64,000 nucleotides of DNA, from positions 806,001 through 870,000 of the forward strand of contig OZ007032.1 of assembly GCA_963931615.1 (NCBI GenBank), read 5' to 3'. Shown here piece after piece: positions 54,127 through 63,129 of this stretch. Under the pieces are notes generated by a model. It did not search any database. It had not been told where the DNA came from and worked only from the letters and a program-made list of their open reading frames with translations. The translations under genes and the position numbers were made by a program. The stretch is from Coprenecus sp902388455. Lineage in GTDB: Bacteria; Bacteroidota; Bacteroidia; Bacteroidales; UBA932. The first letter of the stretch is position 1; each line of letters begins with the position of its first letter.

Positions 54127-54588
54127 CTACGGCAGAGCGAGGAACGCGCAGGCAAATGCCAGGATGGCGTAGAGCTCGGGGAACACGGCGAGGATCATGG
54201 TGCGGGAGAAGACGTCGTGTCCGTTGGACATCTCGTTGATACCATTGCTGACGAGGCTGGCCTGCTTGATGGCGGACCACAGACCTACGAAACCGAGGGC
54301 GATACCGGCTGCGCACATAGCCAGACCCTGGTTCATGGTGAGGACGGTGGACGCCTCTTCCATACCGTTGAGGCTGCTCAGCATGAGGAAGAAGGCGGCG
54401 AATCCGTACAGACCCTGGGTGGAGGGAAGCACGCCGAGGAGCATGGCCTTACCGAACATGTCGGGTTTCTTCTTGAGGCCCGCTACAGTGGTGTTGCCGG
54501 CCATTGTCACGCCGATGGCGCTGCCGATGCAGGAAAGTGTCAGCATTAAGGCCATACCGGCGTAAGCTAAAATCAAAGGTGTTGACAT
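54127..54588 (-). CDS. ntpK: V-type ATPase subunit K (rotor ring)
   Basis: 153 residues, a double-hairpin rotor subunit with four membrane helices. The ion site is readable: Leu54, Thr57, Gln58 and Tyr61 in VLPSTQGLYGF, Gln109 in AIKQASL and Glu138 in FPELYAIL. These match, with the same spacing, the sodium ligands of E. hirae NtpK, so sodium rather than protons is likely transported. Last gene of the ATPase operon. Confidence 0.94.
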   Translation of the reverse strand: MSTPLILAYAGMALMLTLSCIGSAIGVTMAGNTTVAGLKKKPDMFGKAMLLGVLPSTQGLYGFAAFFLMLSSLNGMEEASTVLTMNQGLAMCAAGIALGFVGLWSAIKQASLVSNGINEMSNGHDVFSRTMILAVFPELYAILAFACAFLALP

Positions 54589-54603
54589 AAGATTAAAGAG
54601 TTT

Positions 54604-56454
54604 TTATTTGTTATTACTATATGATTTCAATGGTCTGTAGGCCCTGCCGCCTCCCTCGAAGCCCACATTCTTGTAGAACTCCACGAAGGTCAGACGGACC
54701 GGGTGTACGAATGCTCCGAGGCACGACAGGCCCATGACGGCCAGATGCCCGAAGATGAGGAATATGACAGTGACCGGCCAGCCCACGTAGGGGATGCCCG
54801 AGAGGGTCATGGCGATGGAGTTGATCACCAGCGCGAGGATACCTCCCGTCGTACCTAATCCGAACAGACGGATGTACGAGAGCATGTCGCCGAAGATGCT
54901 GGTGATGTCGTAGAGGGAGACAATGCCCTTGAGCGGACGCAGCAGGAAGAACTTGGCCGGCTTGCTGCAGAACAGCACCAGCACCAGTCCTCCGAAGACC
55001 AGTACCTGCGCCACTACGTTGGGCAGCAACTTGGTCCCCATCTGCGAGCCGGCGTATGCGCAGGCGGCCCACACGATGAGCATGCTCCATCCCACCTCGG
55101 TCAGAGCCTCGTCCCAGCGCCGCTTGGAGAAGGCGAATATGGCCTTGAGCATCCTGGCGAACACTATCTGGAACAGGCCGAAGATGATGGCGAACCAGAA
55201 CATCTTCAGGTCCGAGAAGAACAGGGCCTTGATATTGTCCGGCATGGGCAGGATATCGGCCAGCTTCATGCCGAAGAACGTTCCGGAGAACAGCGGCAGG
55301 ATGAGCGAGCCGACCCCGAGCCAGGCTATCAGCTTGCCGTAGCCGCTGAACTTGGGCAGAGCTAAGGCCACCGCGATACCGGTGATGACTAATATCAGGC
55401 CGTATCCCATGTCTCCGAGGCAGAAGCCGAAGAAGAGCATGTAGAACGGAGCAAAATAAGGAGTCAGGTCCAGCTCGTCGTAGTTGGGCAGCTCGTAGAG
55501 GCCTCCGACGGGCTCAAAGAGACGGGCAAACCAGTTGTTGCGCAGTTTGATGGGCGGATTGTCCGCACCCTTGGCCGCCTCGGCCTGCCAGTAGACGGTG
55601 CAGGGCCCGTGCTCCAGGAACTCCTGCACTGCGGCGTCGTCGGCAGTGGGAGCGAAGCCCTCCACCACGCTGATCGTCCCCTCGCCCTCGAGGAGGGAAG
55701 AGGTCCCGGCTAAATGCAGGTCCAGCGAGGCAAATGTCTTGTCGGCCAGTTCTGTAAGCTCAGATGAACGGGATGCGTATCCTATGGCCTCTGCCACCAG
55801 CCGGTCATTCTCTGAGCGGAGAGCCTGTATCCTGGCCTGCACCTGCGAGGCAGGGCGGGGGGGCAGCTGGGTCTCTTCGGCGGCAGGGAGTCCGGCGGCG
55901 TCCATATCATCACCGGCAGCATCCGTCCGGGTCAGTACGACGAAGTAGATGTTCCCGTTGTCTCGGGCCAGCACCTGCAGGGGATACTGCTCTTCCCATG
56001 AGGGAGAGAACCGCTTGTCGCTGACACAGTAGAAATGCGGAGTAAGTCCGGCGGCCCGCAGTCTGTCCACATCCGAGGGAGAGAATTCTCCCCAGGGCAG
56101 GGCCTTCAGGTATTCTTTCTCCAAGGCATCCAGCTCCGAGGCGATCTCTTCCCTGCGGGCCGCATTGCCCTCGAAGGCATTGAGAAGTTCCTCGGCGGAC
56201 AGATTTGCAGCCGGAGGAATTGTGCTGTCCCAGGCGGATGCGGATGCCTCGCGGTGCTCCTTTGCCAGAGCTTGCAGGGACGCTGCGGCAGCCCGGCACC
56301 TTCCGATGAGGGATGTCATCTCCCTCGAGGCCTCGTCGGTGCCGGTGAAGGAGCGGGTGATGTCCACCATCCCGAGTTCCTGCACCCCTGACAGAAACCG
56401 TTCCAGGTCCCCCGACAGGAGGATCATGGAGTATTTGGTCATTTTCGTTATCAT
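54604..56454 (-). CDS. ntpI: V-type ATPase subunit I (stator a-type)
   Basis: 616 residues: a soluble N-terminal half (~1-310) with coiled segments and a C-terminal membrane half with about seven to eight helices. ELPNYDELDLTPYFAPFYMLFFGFCLGDMGYGL marks the start of the membrane half. YIRLFGLGTTGGILALVINSIA near the C-terminus contains the essential Arg that faces the rotor. Overlaps the D gene by 4 bases (ATGA) and ends 15 bases before K. Confidence 0.93.
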   Translation of the reverse strand: MITKMTKYSMILLSGDLERFLSGVQELGMVDITRSFTGTDEASREMTSLIGRCRAAAASLQALAKEHREASASAWDSTIPPAANLSAEELLNAFEGNAARREEIASELDALEKEYLKALPWGEFSPSDVDRLRAAGLTPHFYCVSDKRFSPSWEEQYPLQVLARDNGNIYFVVLTRTDAAGDDMDAAGLPAAEETQLPPRPASQVQARIQALRSENDRLVAEAIGYASRSSELTELADKTFASLDLHLAGTSSLLEGEGTISVVEGFAPTADDAAVQEFLEHGPCTVYWQAEAAKGADNPPIKLRNNWFARLFEPVGGLYELPNYDELDLTPYFAPFYMLFFGFCLGDMGYGLILVITGIAVALALPKFSGYGKLIAWLGVGSLILPLFSGTFFGMKLADILPMPDNIKALFFSDLKMFWFAIIFGLFQIVFARMLKAIFAFSKRRWDEALTEVGWSMLIVWAACAYAGSQMGTKLLPNVVAQVLVFGGLVLVLFCSKPAKFFLLRPLKGIVSLYDITSIFGDMLSYIRLFGLGTTGGILALVINSIAMTLSGIPYVGWPVTVIFLIFGHLAVMGLSCLGAFVHPVRLTFVEFYKNVGFEGGGRAYRPLKSYSNNK

Positions 56455-57059
56455 AGTGCTTCCTCCTCTGCTTCTAGGTCGTGACGGTTCTTGACTATCT
56501 TCTGGGAGGCCTTGGAGAGGTTCTCCTCGTCCTCCAGGTAGCGCTTGATCTTGAGGATAGCCTCATTGTACCCTGGTATCTGCACCTTCTCGTACAGATT
56601 GACCTTCTGGGTGGTCTTCTTGCGGGAGAAGTCCAGGATGCGGCTCTTCTCGGAGCAGATCTCGGACTCTATCCCGAGACGGGCGAGGTCCTTGAGTATC
56701 TGCACTCCGTCGCTGTACCACAGGGGCTTCTGGAAGAGGTTGAATTCCCGGACATCGTAGATGACATCTTTGAGCTCGGGTATCCTCACCCCCGCGAACT
56801 TGGCCGTGACCAGCTCCACGTCCCGCACCGAGATAAGCCCCGGCTCGAACTCGTTCCAGAGTCCTGACAGGTAGCTGTACCTCTCTAATGCGGCCGAGAG
56901 CTCATCCAACAGCTCGTCCGAGCGCCTCTTGGCCTTCTTGACCTCTAAGCGCAGGGCCGCCTCCTTGTTCTTCAGGGTAGGCAGGGCCCGGGTGCGGATC
57001 TTCAGCTGCTTGCCCAGCTCGCCGAGCGACGTTTTGTTATATTGGAATTTGATGGCCAT
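56451..57059 (-). CDS. ntpD: V-type ATPase subunit D (central shaft)
   Basis: 202 residues, long helical hairpin of the rotor shaft. Typical opening FQYNKTSLGELGKQLKIRTRALPTLKNKEAALRLEVKKAK and a basic C-terminal helix. It starts 12 bases after the B gene and couples to I by an ATGA overlap. Confidence 0.92.
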   Translation of the reverse strand: MAIKFQYNKTSLGELGKQLKIRTRALPTLKNKEAALRLEVKKAKRRSDELLDELSAALERYSYLSGLWNEFEPGLISVRDVELVTAKFAGVRIPELKDVIYDVREFNLFQKPLWYSDGVQILKDLARLGIESEICSEKSRILDFSRKKTTQKVNLYEKVQIPGYNEAILKIKRYLEDEENLSKASQKIVKNRHDLEAEEEAL

Positions 57060-57071
57060 GGCTCAGGTGTA

Positions 57072-58406
57072 TTAAGCGGCGGGTTCCGTAGCCTTCCAGT
57101 ATTTCTCTATGAGTGCATCCTTGATACCTGTCTCCGCCTTGGTGAAATACTTGCCGAAGAGCTCCCATGCGGTGTCGAGCATCTCGTTGATGGGAATGTT
57201 GACGTCGATGGCCAGGAGCCGGGTGGAGTAGTCCTTGGCGAAGGCGAGGCAGCGGTTGTCGTAGTCGCTCAGGTCGAAGCCGTTCTCGAGCTTGGTCTTG
57301 GCGTTGGCGGCGTCGGCGTAGAGGCGGACGGCTGTGTTCATCACCTGGTTGTGGTCTTCGCGGGTCTTCTTGCCGATAACCAGCTGTTTCAGACGGGACA
57401 GGGAGCGGAACGGGTCCACGATGACCTTGCCGGTGTCGCTGTCCTGACGCAGGAAGAGCTGTCCCTCGGTGATGTATCCGGTGTTGTCGGGTATGGCGTG
57501 GGTGATGTCCCCGTCGTTGAGGGTGGTCACGGCTATGATGGTGATGGAGCCTCCGGCGGGCAGCTGCACGGCCTTCTCGTATATCTTGGCCAGGTCCGAG
57601 TACAATGATCCGGGCATCGAGTCCTTCGACGGTATCTGGTCCATACGGTTGGATACGATCGACAGTGCATCGGCATACAGGGTCATGTCAGTCAGCAGCA
57701 CGAGGACCTTCTCATTCTTGTCCACGGCAAAATACTCGGCGGCCGTCAGGGCCATGTCCGGTATCAGCAGACGCTCCACGGGGGGCTGCTCGGTAGTATT
57801 GACGAAACTGATGATCTTGTTCAGGGCTCCGGCATTCTCGAACATGTTCTTGAAATACAGGTAGTCGTCGTTCGAGAGACCCATGCCGCCGAGGATGATC
57901 TTGTCCACATCGGCGCGGAGGGCCACCATGGCCATGACCTGGTTGTAAGGCTGGTCCGGGTCGGCGAAGAAAGGTATCTTCTGCCCCGATACGAGGGTAT
58001 TGTTCAGGTCAATGCCGGCGATACCGGTGGGAATCAGCTGCGAGGGCTGCTTCCTCTTGTAGGGGTTGACCGACGGGCCTCCGATGTAGCGGCGCTCTCC
58101 CTCGACCTCCGGGCCTCCGTCGATAGGGTGGCCGTAGGCATCGAAAAAGCGTCCTGCCAGCTCGTCGCTGACGTTGAGGGCGGGCGGCTCGCCGAAGAAT
58201 GTCACCTCGGCGTCGGTCGGGATGCCCTCGGTGCCCTCATAGACCTGGAGGGTGACTAAGTCGTCCTTGATCTTCACCACCTGGGCCAAACGTCCGGCCA
58301 CTGTGGCTAACTCGTCGTTGGAGACTCCCTGTGCCCTGAGCGACACGGTCGCTTTGGTGATGGCCTCGAGCTGAGTGTATATCCTTTGAAATGCTTTATT
58401 TGTCAT
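57072..58406 (-). CDS. ntpB: V-type ATPase subunit B
   Basis: Non-catalytic nucleotide-binding subunit of 444 residues. Family segments VAGRLAQVVKIKDDLVTLQVYEG, RYIGGPSVNPYKRKQPSQLIPTGIAGIDLNNTLVSGQKIPFFA (the degenerate P-loop region) and SMPGSLYSDLAKIYEKA. ATG at 58406 fits the family opening TNKAFQRIYTQLEAITKA and overlaps the end of the A gene by 11 bases. Confidence 0.94.
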   Translation of the reverse strand: MTNKAFQRIYTQLEAITKATVSLRAQGVSNDELATVAGRLAQVVKIKDDLVTLQVYEGTEGIPTDAEVTFFGEPPALNVSDELAGRFFDAYGHPIDGGPEVEGERRYIGGPSVNPYKRKQPSQLIPTGIAGIDLNNTLVSGQKIPFFADPDQPYNQVMAMVALRADVDKIILGGMGLSNDDYLYFKNMFENAGALNKIISFVNTTEQPPVERLLIPDMALTAAEYFAVDKNEKVLVLLTDMTLYADALSIVSNRMDQIPSKDSMPGSLYSDLAKIYEKAVQLPAGGSITIIAVTTLNDGDITHAIPDNTGYITEGQLFLRQDSDTGKVIVDPFRSLSRLKQLVIGKKTREDHNQVMNTAVRLYADAANAKTKLENGFDLSDYDNRCLAFAKDYSTRLLAIDVNIPINEMLDTAWELFGKYFTKAETGIKDALIEKYWKATEPAA

Positions 58407-60159
58407 GGCTGATGTATTTGTTGATCTGTTCGAGGTATCTGTTGAAATCGTCACTGCGGAACTCCGAGTAGTTCATCTGGCGGAAGAGGTTGATCACCTC
58501 CTTGTACCAGGTGGAGCATTCTTCGAAGGTCTCGAAGTCATGCTCTGCGTGGCATACGTCTAAGACCTTCTCTAACATGAACTCCTGCCTCTCGAGGGGA
58601 GTGGAGGCGTCTATGCGGTCAAATGCATCCTGCTGCAGGATGATGTAGTCGATCAGCTCCGACTTCCAGTAGCGCTCGTGGTAGCTGACGGGCACTCCGT
58701 CGTCTCCGAGGATGTTGATCTGCTCGAAGGCTTCCTTTCCTCTGAGCACTAAGTTCTTGGCCTCGAGGGCCATGTCTACCCATCTGGGGGAGATCTTCTC
58801 CTTGAGGAAGGTGACGATTTCGGGATATTCGAGGTATTTCGAATAGGAGTCTATGGGGTCTACGGCGGGGTAGCGCTTCTTGTCGGCGCGGTTCTGCGAG
58901 AGGGCGTAGAAGCAGCGGGCAGCCTTCTTGGTGGACTCGGTCACGGGCTCCTTGAGGTTACCTCCGGCGGGGGACACGGTGCCGATGAATGTTACGGAGC
59001 CGGTCTGTCCGTTGTTGAGTACTATGGCTCCGGCGCGGGCGTAGAAGTTGGATATGATGGACGAGAGGTCCACGGGGAAGGCGTCGGCTCCGGGCAGCTC
59101 CTCCATACGGTTGCTCATTTCCCTGAGGGCCTGAGCCCAGCGGGAGGTGGAGTCGGCCAGCAGGAGGACCTTGAGGCCCATGGCCCTGTAGTACTCGCAG
59201 ATGGTCATGGCGGTGTATACGGATGCCTCTCGGGCGGCTACGGGCATGTTGGAGGTGTTGCAGACGATGGTGGTCCTCTCCATCAGGGAGCGTCCGGTGC
59301 GGGGGTCGACTAACTCGGGGAACTCGGTGAATATCTCCACCACCTCGTTGGCCCTCTCTCCGCAGGCCGCCATCACTATCACATCAGCCTCGCCCTGCTT
59401 GGCTATAGCGTGCTGGAGCACTGTCTTTCCGCATCCGAAGGGCCCGGGGATGAATCCGGTACCGCCCTCCGCGATGGGGTTGAAGGTGTCGATGCACCTT
59501 ACTCCGGTCTCCATGATGCGCCAGGGACGGGGTTTCTCCCTGTAGGCGGTGATGGCCACCTTGACCGGCCATTTCTGGATCATGGTTACGGGATGCTCGT
59601 CTCCGGCGGCGTCGGTCAGTACGGCGATGGTGTCGCTGGCCTTGTATGAGCCGGCGGGGACGATGGATTTTACTTTATAGGTGTCCTTGAATGAGAACGG
59701 CACCATGATCTTGTGGGGCAGCCAGCCTTCCTTGACCTCTCCCAGCCAGTCGGCGGCGCGGACCTCGTCTCCGGGTGCCGCCAGCGGGGTGAAGTTCCAC
59801 TCACGGTTCACGTCGATAGGGGCGGTGTACTCTCCGCGTTTGAGGAAGACTCCCTCCATGGTGGCGAGGTTGTTCTGCAGGCCGTCGAAGTTGCTCGACA
59901 GCAGGCCGGGACCGAGAGTAGCCTCAAGCATGTGCCCCTGGAACTCGGCCTTGTCCCCGCACCTTAGTCCGCGGGTGCTCTCGTAGACCTGCACCGATGC
60001 CCTGCGTCCGGTCACCTTGATGACCTCGGCCATGAGCCTCGCATCTCCGAGCGAGATGTAGCAGATCTCGTTCTGCGAGACAGGTCCGTCGACTTCCACG
60101 GTAACTAAGTTGGAGATGATGCCCGTTACTTTACCTGTTGTGTGTCTGATAGGATCCAT
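58396..60159 (-). CDS. ntpA: V-type ATPase catalytic subunit A
   Basis: 587 residues. Catalytic P-loop GPFGCGKTVLQHAIAKQ, acidic DSTSRWAQALREMS, arginine-finger region and the A-specific non-homologous insert around residues 115-190 (GEYTAPIDVNREWNFTPL). Hydrolyses or makes ATP in the cytoplasm with B. 20 bases after the DUF2764 gene. Confidence 0.96.
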   Translation of the reverse strand: MDPIRHTTGKVTGIISNLVTVEVDGPVSQNEICYISLGDARLMAEVIKVTGRRASVQVYESTRGLRCGDKAEFQGHMLEATLGPGLLSSNFDGLQNNLATMEGVFLKRGEYTAPIDVNREWNFTPLAAPGDEVRAADWLGEVKEGWLPHKIMVPFSFKDTYKVKSIVPAGSYKASDTIAVLTDAAGDEHPVTMIQKWPVKVAITAYREKPRPWRIMETGVRCIDTFNPIAEGGTGFIPGPFGCGKTVLQHAIAKQGEADVIVMAACGERANEVVEIFTEFPELVDPRTGRSLMERTTIVCNTSNMPVAAREASVYTAMTICEYYRAMGLKVLLLADSTSRWAQALREMSNRMEELPGADAFPVDLSSIISNFYARAGAIVLNNGQTGSVTFIGTVSPAGGNLKEPVTESTKKAARCFYALSQNRADKKRYPAVDPIDSYSKYLEYPEIVTFLKEKISPRWVDMALEAKNLVLRGKEAFEQINILGDDGVPVSYHERYWKSELIDYIILQQDAFDRIDASTPLERQEFMLEKVLDVCHAEHDFETFEECSTWYKEVINLFRQMNYSEFRSDDFNRYLEQINKYISHDK

Positions 60160-60179
60160 ATATTTTGATATTTATTGTC

Positions 60180-60770
60180 TTAGTTGAAATCAATGCCTTT
60201 GAATGTGCCCCTGACCTCGTCCACGTAGCGGCGGAAGAGCTCCGCGCCTTTCTCCCGGTCGAGCGAGCTCCAGCGGCCCACGATCATCCCCTTGGCCAGA
60301 AAGCCCAGGATGACGTCCATGTCGAAGTAATGGAATGTGGTCATCTCCGTGATGCGGTCCCAGCGATACCGGTCCAGCATGTGCTCTCTCTCGAAAAGAT
60401 CCGGATGCTGGAATATCTGCAGCAGGGCAGGGTAGTCCTCCCCGGCGCTTTCAGTCTCTCCTACGGAGTATTTTTCGGGGTCAAGGCCCTCCTTCCCGGC
60501 CAGATACCTGGTCTGCGAGTTGCGGATCTTGCGGTCCAGTTCGTACCAGGAGCGGATGAATGTGTTTTTCTGCCGGGCGGCGGCCCTGTAGAGATGCCTG
60601 CTCAGGTGCGAGGTGTCGGCTCCGAACTCGAGCCAGTCCACTGCGCGGCGGTCCTTTGCGCAGAGCTGCTCCTTTATGGAATCTGCCAGCTCCCGGTATG
60701 AGAACTGACCGGAGGTGAAGTCAGGAAGCAGGTCGGGCAGGCCGGCTATGATATAATGGTAGTTGTTCAT
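60180..60770 (-). CDS. DUF2764 V-ATPase-associated protein
   Basis: 196 residues, soluble, helical. NNYHYIIAGLPDLLPDF opens the DUF2764 family, whose genes lie between subunits E and A in Bacteroidota and Chlamydia operons. Because no subunit C gene is present in this operon, it may serve in the C position linking rotor and stalks (inference). Lies 18 bases after E. Confidence 0.85.
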   Translation of the reverse strand: MNNYHYIIAGLPDLLPDFTSGQFSYRELADSIKEQLCAKDRRAVDWLEFGADTSHLSRHLYRAAARQKNTFIRSWYELDRKIRNSQTRYLAGKEGLDPEKYSVGETESAGEDYPALLQIFQHPDLFEREHMLDRYRWDRITEMTTFHYFDMDVILGFLAKGMIVGRWSSLDREKGAELFRRYVDEVRGTFKGIDFN

Positions 60771-60788
60771 CTTCCACCGGTCTACGGG

Positions 60789-61400
60789 TTAGCCGAACAG
60801 GAGCTTGCGGGTGGCCGGACGGAGGTATTCGGTGAGAATGTTCTCGAAGTCTCCCTCTGCGAAGCTGATCATGTAGCCTCCGTCGCGGGGGCCTATCCTG
60901 AAGCCTCCGGCTATCTGGCGGGAGAAGCTGACGCTTACTCCCTCTCCCATTACAGCTGCGGCTTTCTTCTCGAACCATGCTCCGAGTTCTTTCTGCAGTG
61001 AGGCGGGGAGCACGACGTCCAGTCCTGCGGGTGCGGGATCCGCGGCGTTGAATGCCTTGGCTATGGTGATGAGAAGGGTCTTGATGAGCTCGGGATCCTC
61101 CAGGTTCTGCTTGACGCCGGCTGATACGGTCTTGGTGATGACGATGTTCTCGATCTGCTGGCGGATGGCGGAGATGGTCTGGGACGAGGCCATCCGGATA
61201 TCGCCCTCCACGCGGGTGCGCAGTTCCTCGGCCTCCTTGCGGGCGGCTTCGAGTATTCTGTCGGCTTCCTTGCGGGCTTCTGAGATTATCTGTTCTGATT
61301 CTTTTGCTGCGGCGGCCTTGAGAGCCTCGGCCTCCTGTTTTCCTTTTGAAAGTCCCTCGTTGTAGAGCTTGTCGGTGAGTTCTTGCAGCTTGTTGTCCAT
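60789..61400 (-). CDS. ntpE: V-type ATPase subunit E (peripheral stalk)
   Basis: 203 residues. A long charged N-terminal helix (LSKGKQEAEALKAAAAKESEQIISEARKEADRILEAARKEAEELRTR) then a globular end, the plan of subunit E. First gene of the operon; -7 box TAACTTTG lies 28 bases upstream. No subunit G/H-type partner is seen. Confidence 0.88.
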   Translation of the reverse strand: MDNKLQELTDKLYNEGLSKGKQEAEALKAAAAKESEQIISEARKEADRILEAARKEAEELRTRVEGDIRMASSQTISAIRQQIENIVITKTVSAGVKQNLEDPELIKTLLITIAKAFNAADPAPAGLDVVLPASLQKELGAWFEKKAAAVMGEGVSVSFSRQIAGGFRIGPRDGGYMISFAEGDFENILTEYLRPATRKLLFG

Positions 61401-61427
61401 ATCGGGTGCTTTGTTTTAAAATTCTTT

Positions 61428-61435
61428 CAAAGTTA
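61428..61435 (-). promoter_or_regulatory. -7 box of the V-ATPase operon
   Basis: On the minus strand TAACTTTG; a TTTG (61459-61462, minus strand) lies 23 bases further upstream, next to the terminator of the preceding operon. Confidence 0.5.
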
Positions 61436-61469
61436 GTAAATCTTTCGGATATTCTGTACAAAAAACAAC

Positions 61470-61501
61470 ACAAAAAAAGTGCCGCTTATCGGGCGGCACT
61501 T
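61470..61501 (-). terminator. Terminator of the sodium-pump operon
   Basis: On the minus strand AAGTGCCGC and GCGGCACTT enclose a 7-base loop and lead into a run of T. It separates the decarboxylase operon from the V-ATPase operon. Confidence 0.85.
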
Positions 61502-61533
61502 GAGTAAATCTGTTAAAATCCTGTCAGTCCTTC

Positions 61534-62670
61534 CTAACCGAGGAATCCGAGCAGGATACCTGCGGCGACGGCGGAACCGATCACACCTGCTACGTTCGGA
61601 CCCATGGCGTGCATCAGCAGGTGGTTGGTCTTGTCGTATTGCAGACCCACCAGCTGGGACACACGGGCGGAGTCCGGAACTGCGGATACTCCGGCGTTTC
61701 CGATGAGAGGGTTGATCTTGTTGCCGGGTTTCAGGAAGAGGTTGAAGATCTTCACGAACATCACACCGCCGAAGGTAGCTACCATGAAGGAGAACGCTCC
61801 GAGGATGAAGATGTACACGGACTTCAGTTGCAGGAACTTGTCGGCCTGGGTGGAGCATCCTACGGTCAGACCGATGAGGATGGTCACGATGTCGATCAGC
61901 GGTCCGCGTGCGGTCTCGGCCAGACGGCGGGTAACGCCGCTCTCCTTAAGGAGGTTACCGAAGAAGAGCATACCCAGCAGAGGAATACCGGAGGGCACGA
62001 TGAATGCTGTTACGAGGAAACCGATGATAGGGAAGAGCTTCTTCTCTGTAGGAGATACCGGACGGGGCGGCTTCATCCTGATGAGTCTCTCTTTCTTGGT
62101 GGTGAGCAGCTTCATGATAGGAGGCTGGATCACAGGAACGAGGGCCATGTAGGAATATGCCGATACGGCGATGGCTCCCATGAGGTCGGGAGCAAGTCTC
62201 GAGGAGAGGAAGATGGCGGTAGGACCGTCAGCACCTCCGATGATACCGATCGCACCGGCCTCAGCGGGAGAGAACCCGAGGGCAAGGGCCACGGTGTAGG
62301 CTCCGAAGATACCCAGCTGGGCGGCAGCTCCGATGAGCAGCAGCTTGGGGTTGGAGATCAGGGCGGAGAAGTCGGTCATCGCACCGATTCCGAGGAAGAT
62401 CAGAGGCGGGTAGAAGCCCTTGATCACACCATAGTAGAGTATGTTCAGCACAGAGCCTTCCTCGTATATGCCGACCGACAGGCCGGGAAAGAGGGGGATG
62501 TTGCCGATGATGATACCGAATCCGATAGGAACGAGCAGCATGGGCTCCCATTCCTTCTTGATTGCGAGGTAGATGAACACAAGGCCGATGCAGATCATCA
62601 GCAGATATGTCCACTCGAAATTCGCAAATCCGGTATACTGCCAGAATTGTCTTAAATTTTCACCAATCAT
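61534..62670 (-). CDS. Sodium-translocating decarboxylase beta subunit
   Basis: 378 residues, about ten membrane helices. The conserved GGADGPTAIFLSSRLAP holds the Asp essential for sodium-coupled carboxybiotin decarboxylation; NPLIGNAGVSAVPDSARV and MHAMGPNVAGVIGSAVAAG are also family marks. Could belong to an oxaloacetate, methylmalonyl-CoA or glutaconyl-CoA pump; the carboxyltransferase subunit that would decide is outside the window. One base separates it from the biotin carrier gene. Confidence 0.94.
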   Translation of the reverse strand: MIGENLRQFWQYTGFANFEWTYLLMICIGLVFIYLAIKKEWEPMLLVPIGFGIIIGNIPLFPGLSVGIYEEGSVLNILYYGVIKGFYPPLIFLGIGAMTDFSALISNPKLLLIGAAAQLGIFGAYTVALALGFSPAEAGAIGIIGGADGPTAIFLSSRLAPDLMGAIAVSAYSYMALVPVIQPPIMKLLTTKKERLIRMKPPRPVSPTEKKLFPIIGFLVTAFIVPSGIPLLGMLFFGNLLKESGVTRRLAETARGPLIDIVTILIGLTVGCSTQADKFLQLKSVYIFILGAFSFMVATFGGVMFVKIFNLFLKPGNKINPLIGNAGVSAVPDSARVSQLVGLQYDKTNHLLMHAMGPNVAGVIGSAVAAGILLGFLG

Positions 62671-62671
62671 A

Positions 62672-63118
62672 CTATCCTATAATAGCTAAGGGGGTTCCTT
62701 CCATTACGGAATCGCCTTTGTTGACTTTAATACTCTTGATTACGCCGTCTGCAGTGGCCTCTATCACATTCTCCATCTTCATAGCCTCGAGGACCATTAT
62801 CTTCTGGCCGTTCTTAACGGTGTCGCCTTCCTTCACGCACACTTCCAGAATGACTCCGGGAAGGGGAGAGGATACGGTCGTACCGCCTGCTGAAGGTGCT
62901 GGAGCTGCTGCTGCGGCGGGTTTGGGTGCTGCTGCCGATACGGCGGGAGCGGCGGTTGCGGTTTTCACTACTTTAATGGCAGTGGGTTTGACGATAGGTT
63001 TCTCAAACTCTACCTTGAAGTTGGAACCGTTTACCTCTACGGAAGCTACCGACTCCTGGACATCGTTGATGACCACATTGTAGTCATTGCCGTTGATTTT
63101 GAGTTTATATTCTTTCAT
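62672..63118 (-). CDS. Biotin carrier protein of the sodium-pumping decarboxylase
   Basis: 148 residues: an N-terminal part (KEYKLKINGNDYNVVINDV), an Ala/Pro-rich hinge (residues ~50-78) and a biotinyl domain with biotin-accepting Lys114 in LEAMKMEN. Carries CO2 between carboxyltransferase and the beta subunit. It sits between OadG-like and beta genes, 11 bases after the former. Confidence 0.95.
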   Translation of the reverse strand: MKEYKLKINGNDYNVVINDVQESVASVEVNGSNFKVEFEKPIVKPTAIKVVKTATAAPAVSAAAPKPAAAAAPAPSAGGTTVSSPLPGVILEVCVKEGDTVKNGQKIMVLEAMKMENVIEATADGVIKSIKVNKGDSVMEGTPLAIIG

Positions 63119-63129
63119 GGTCTGTATTG

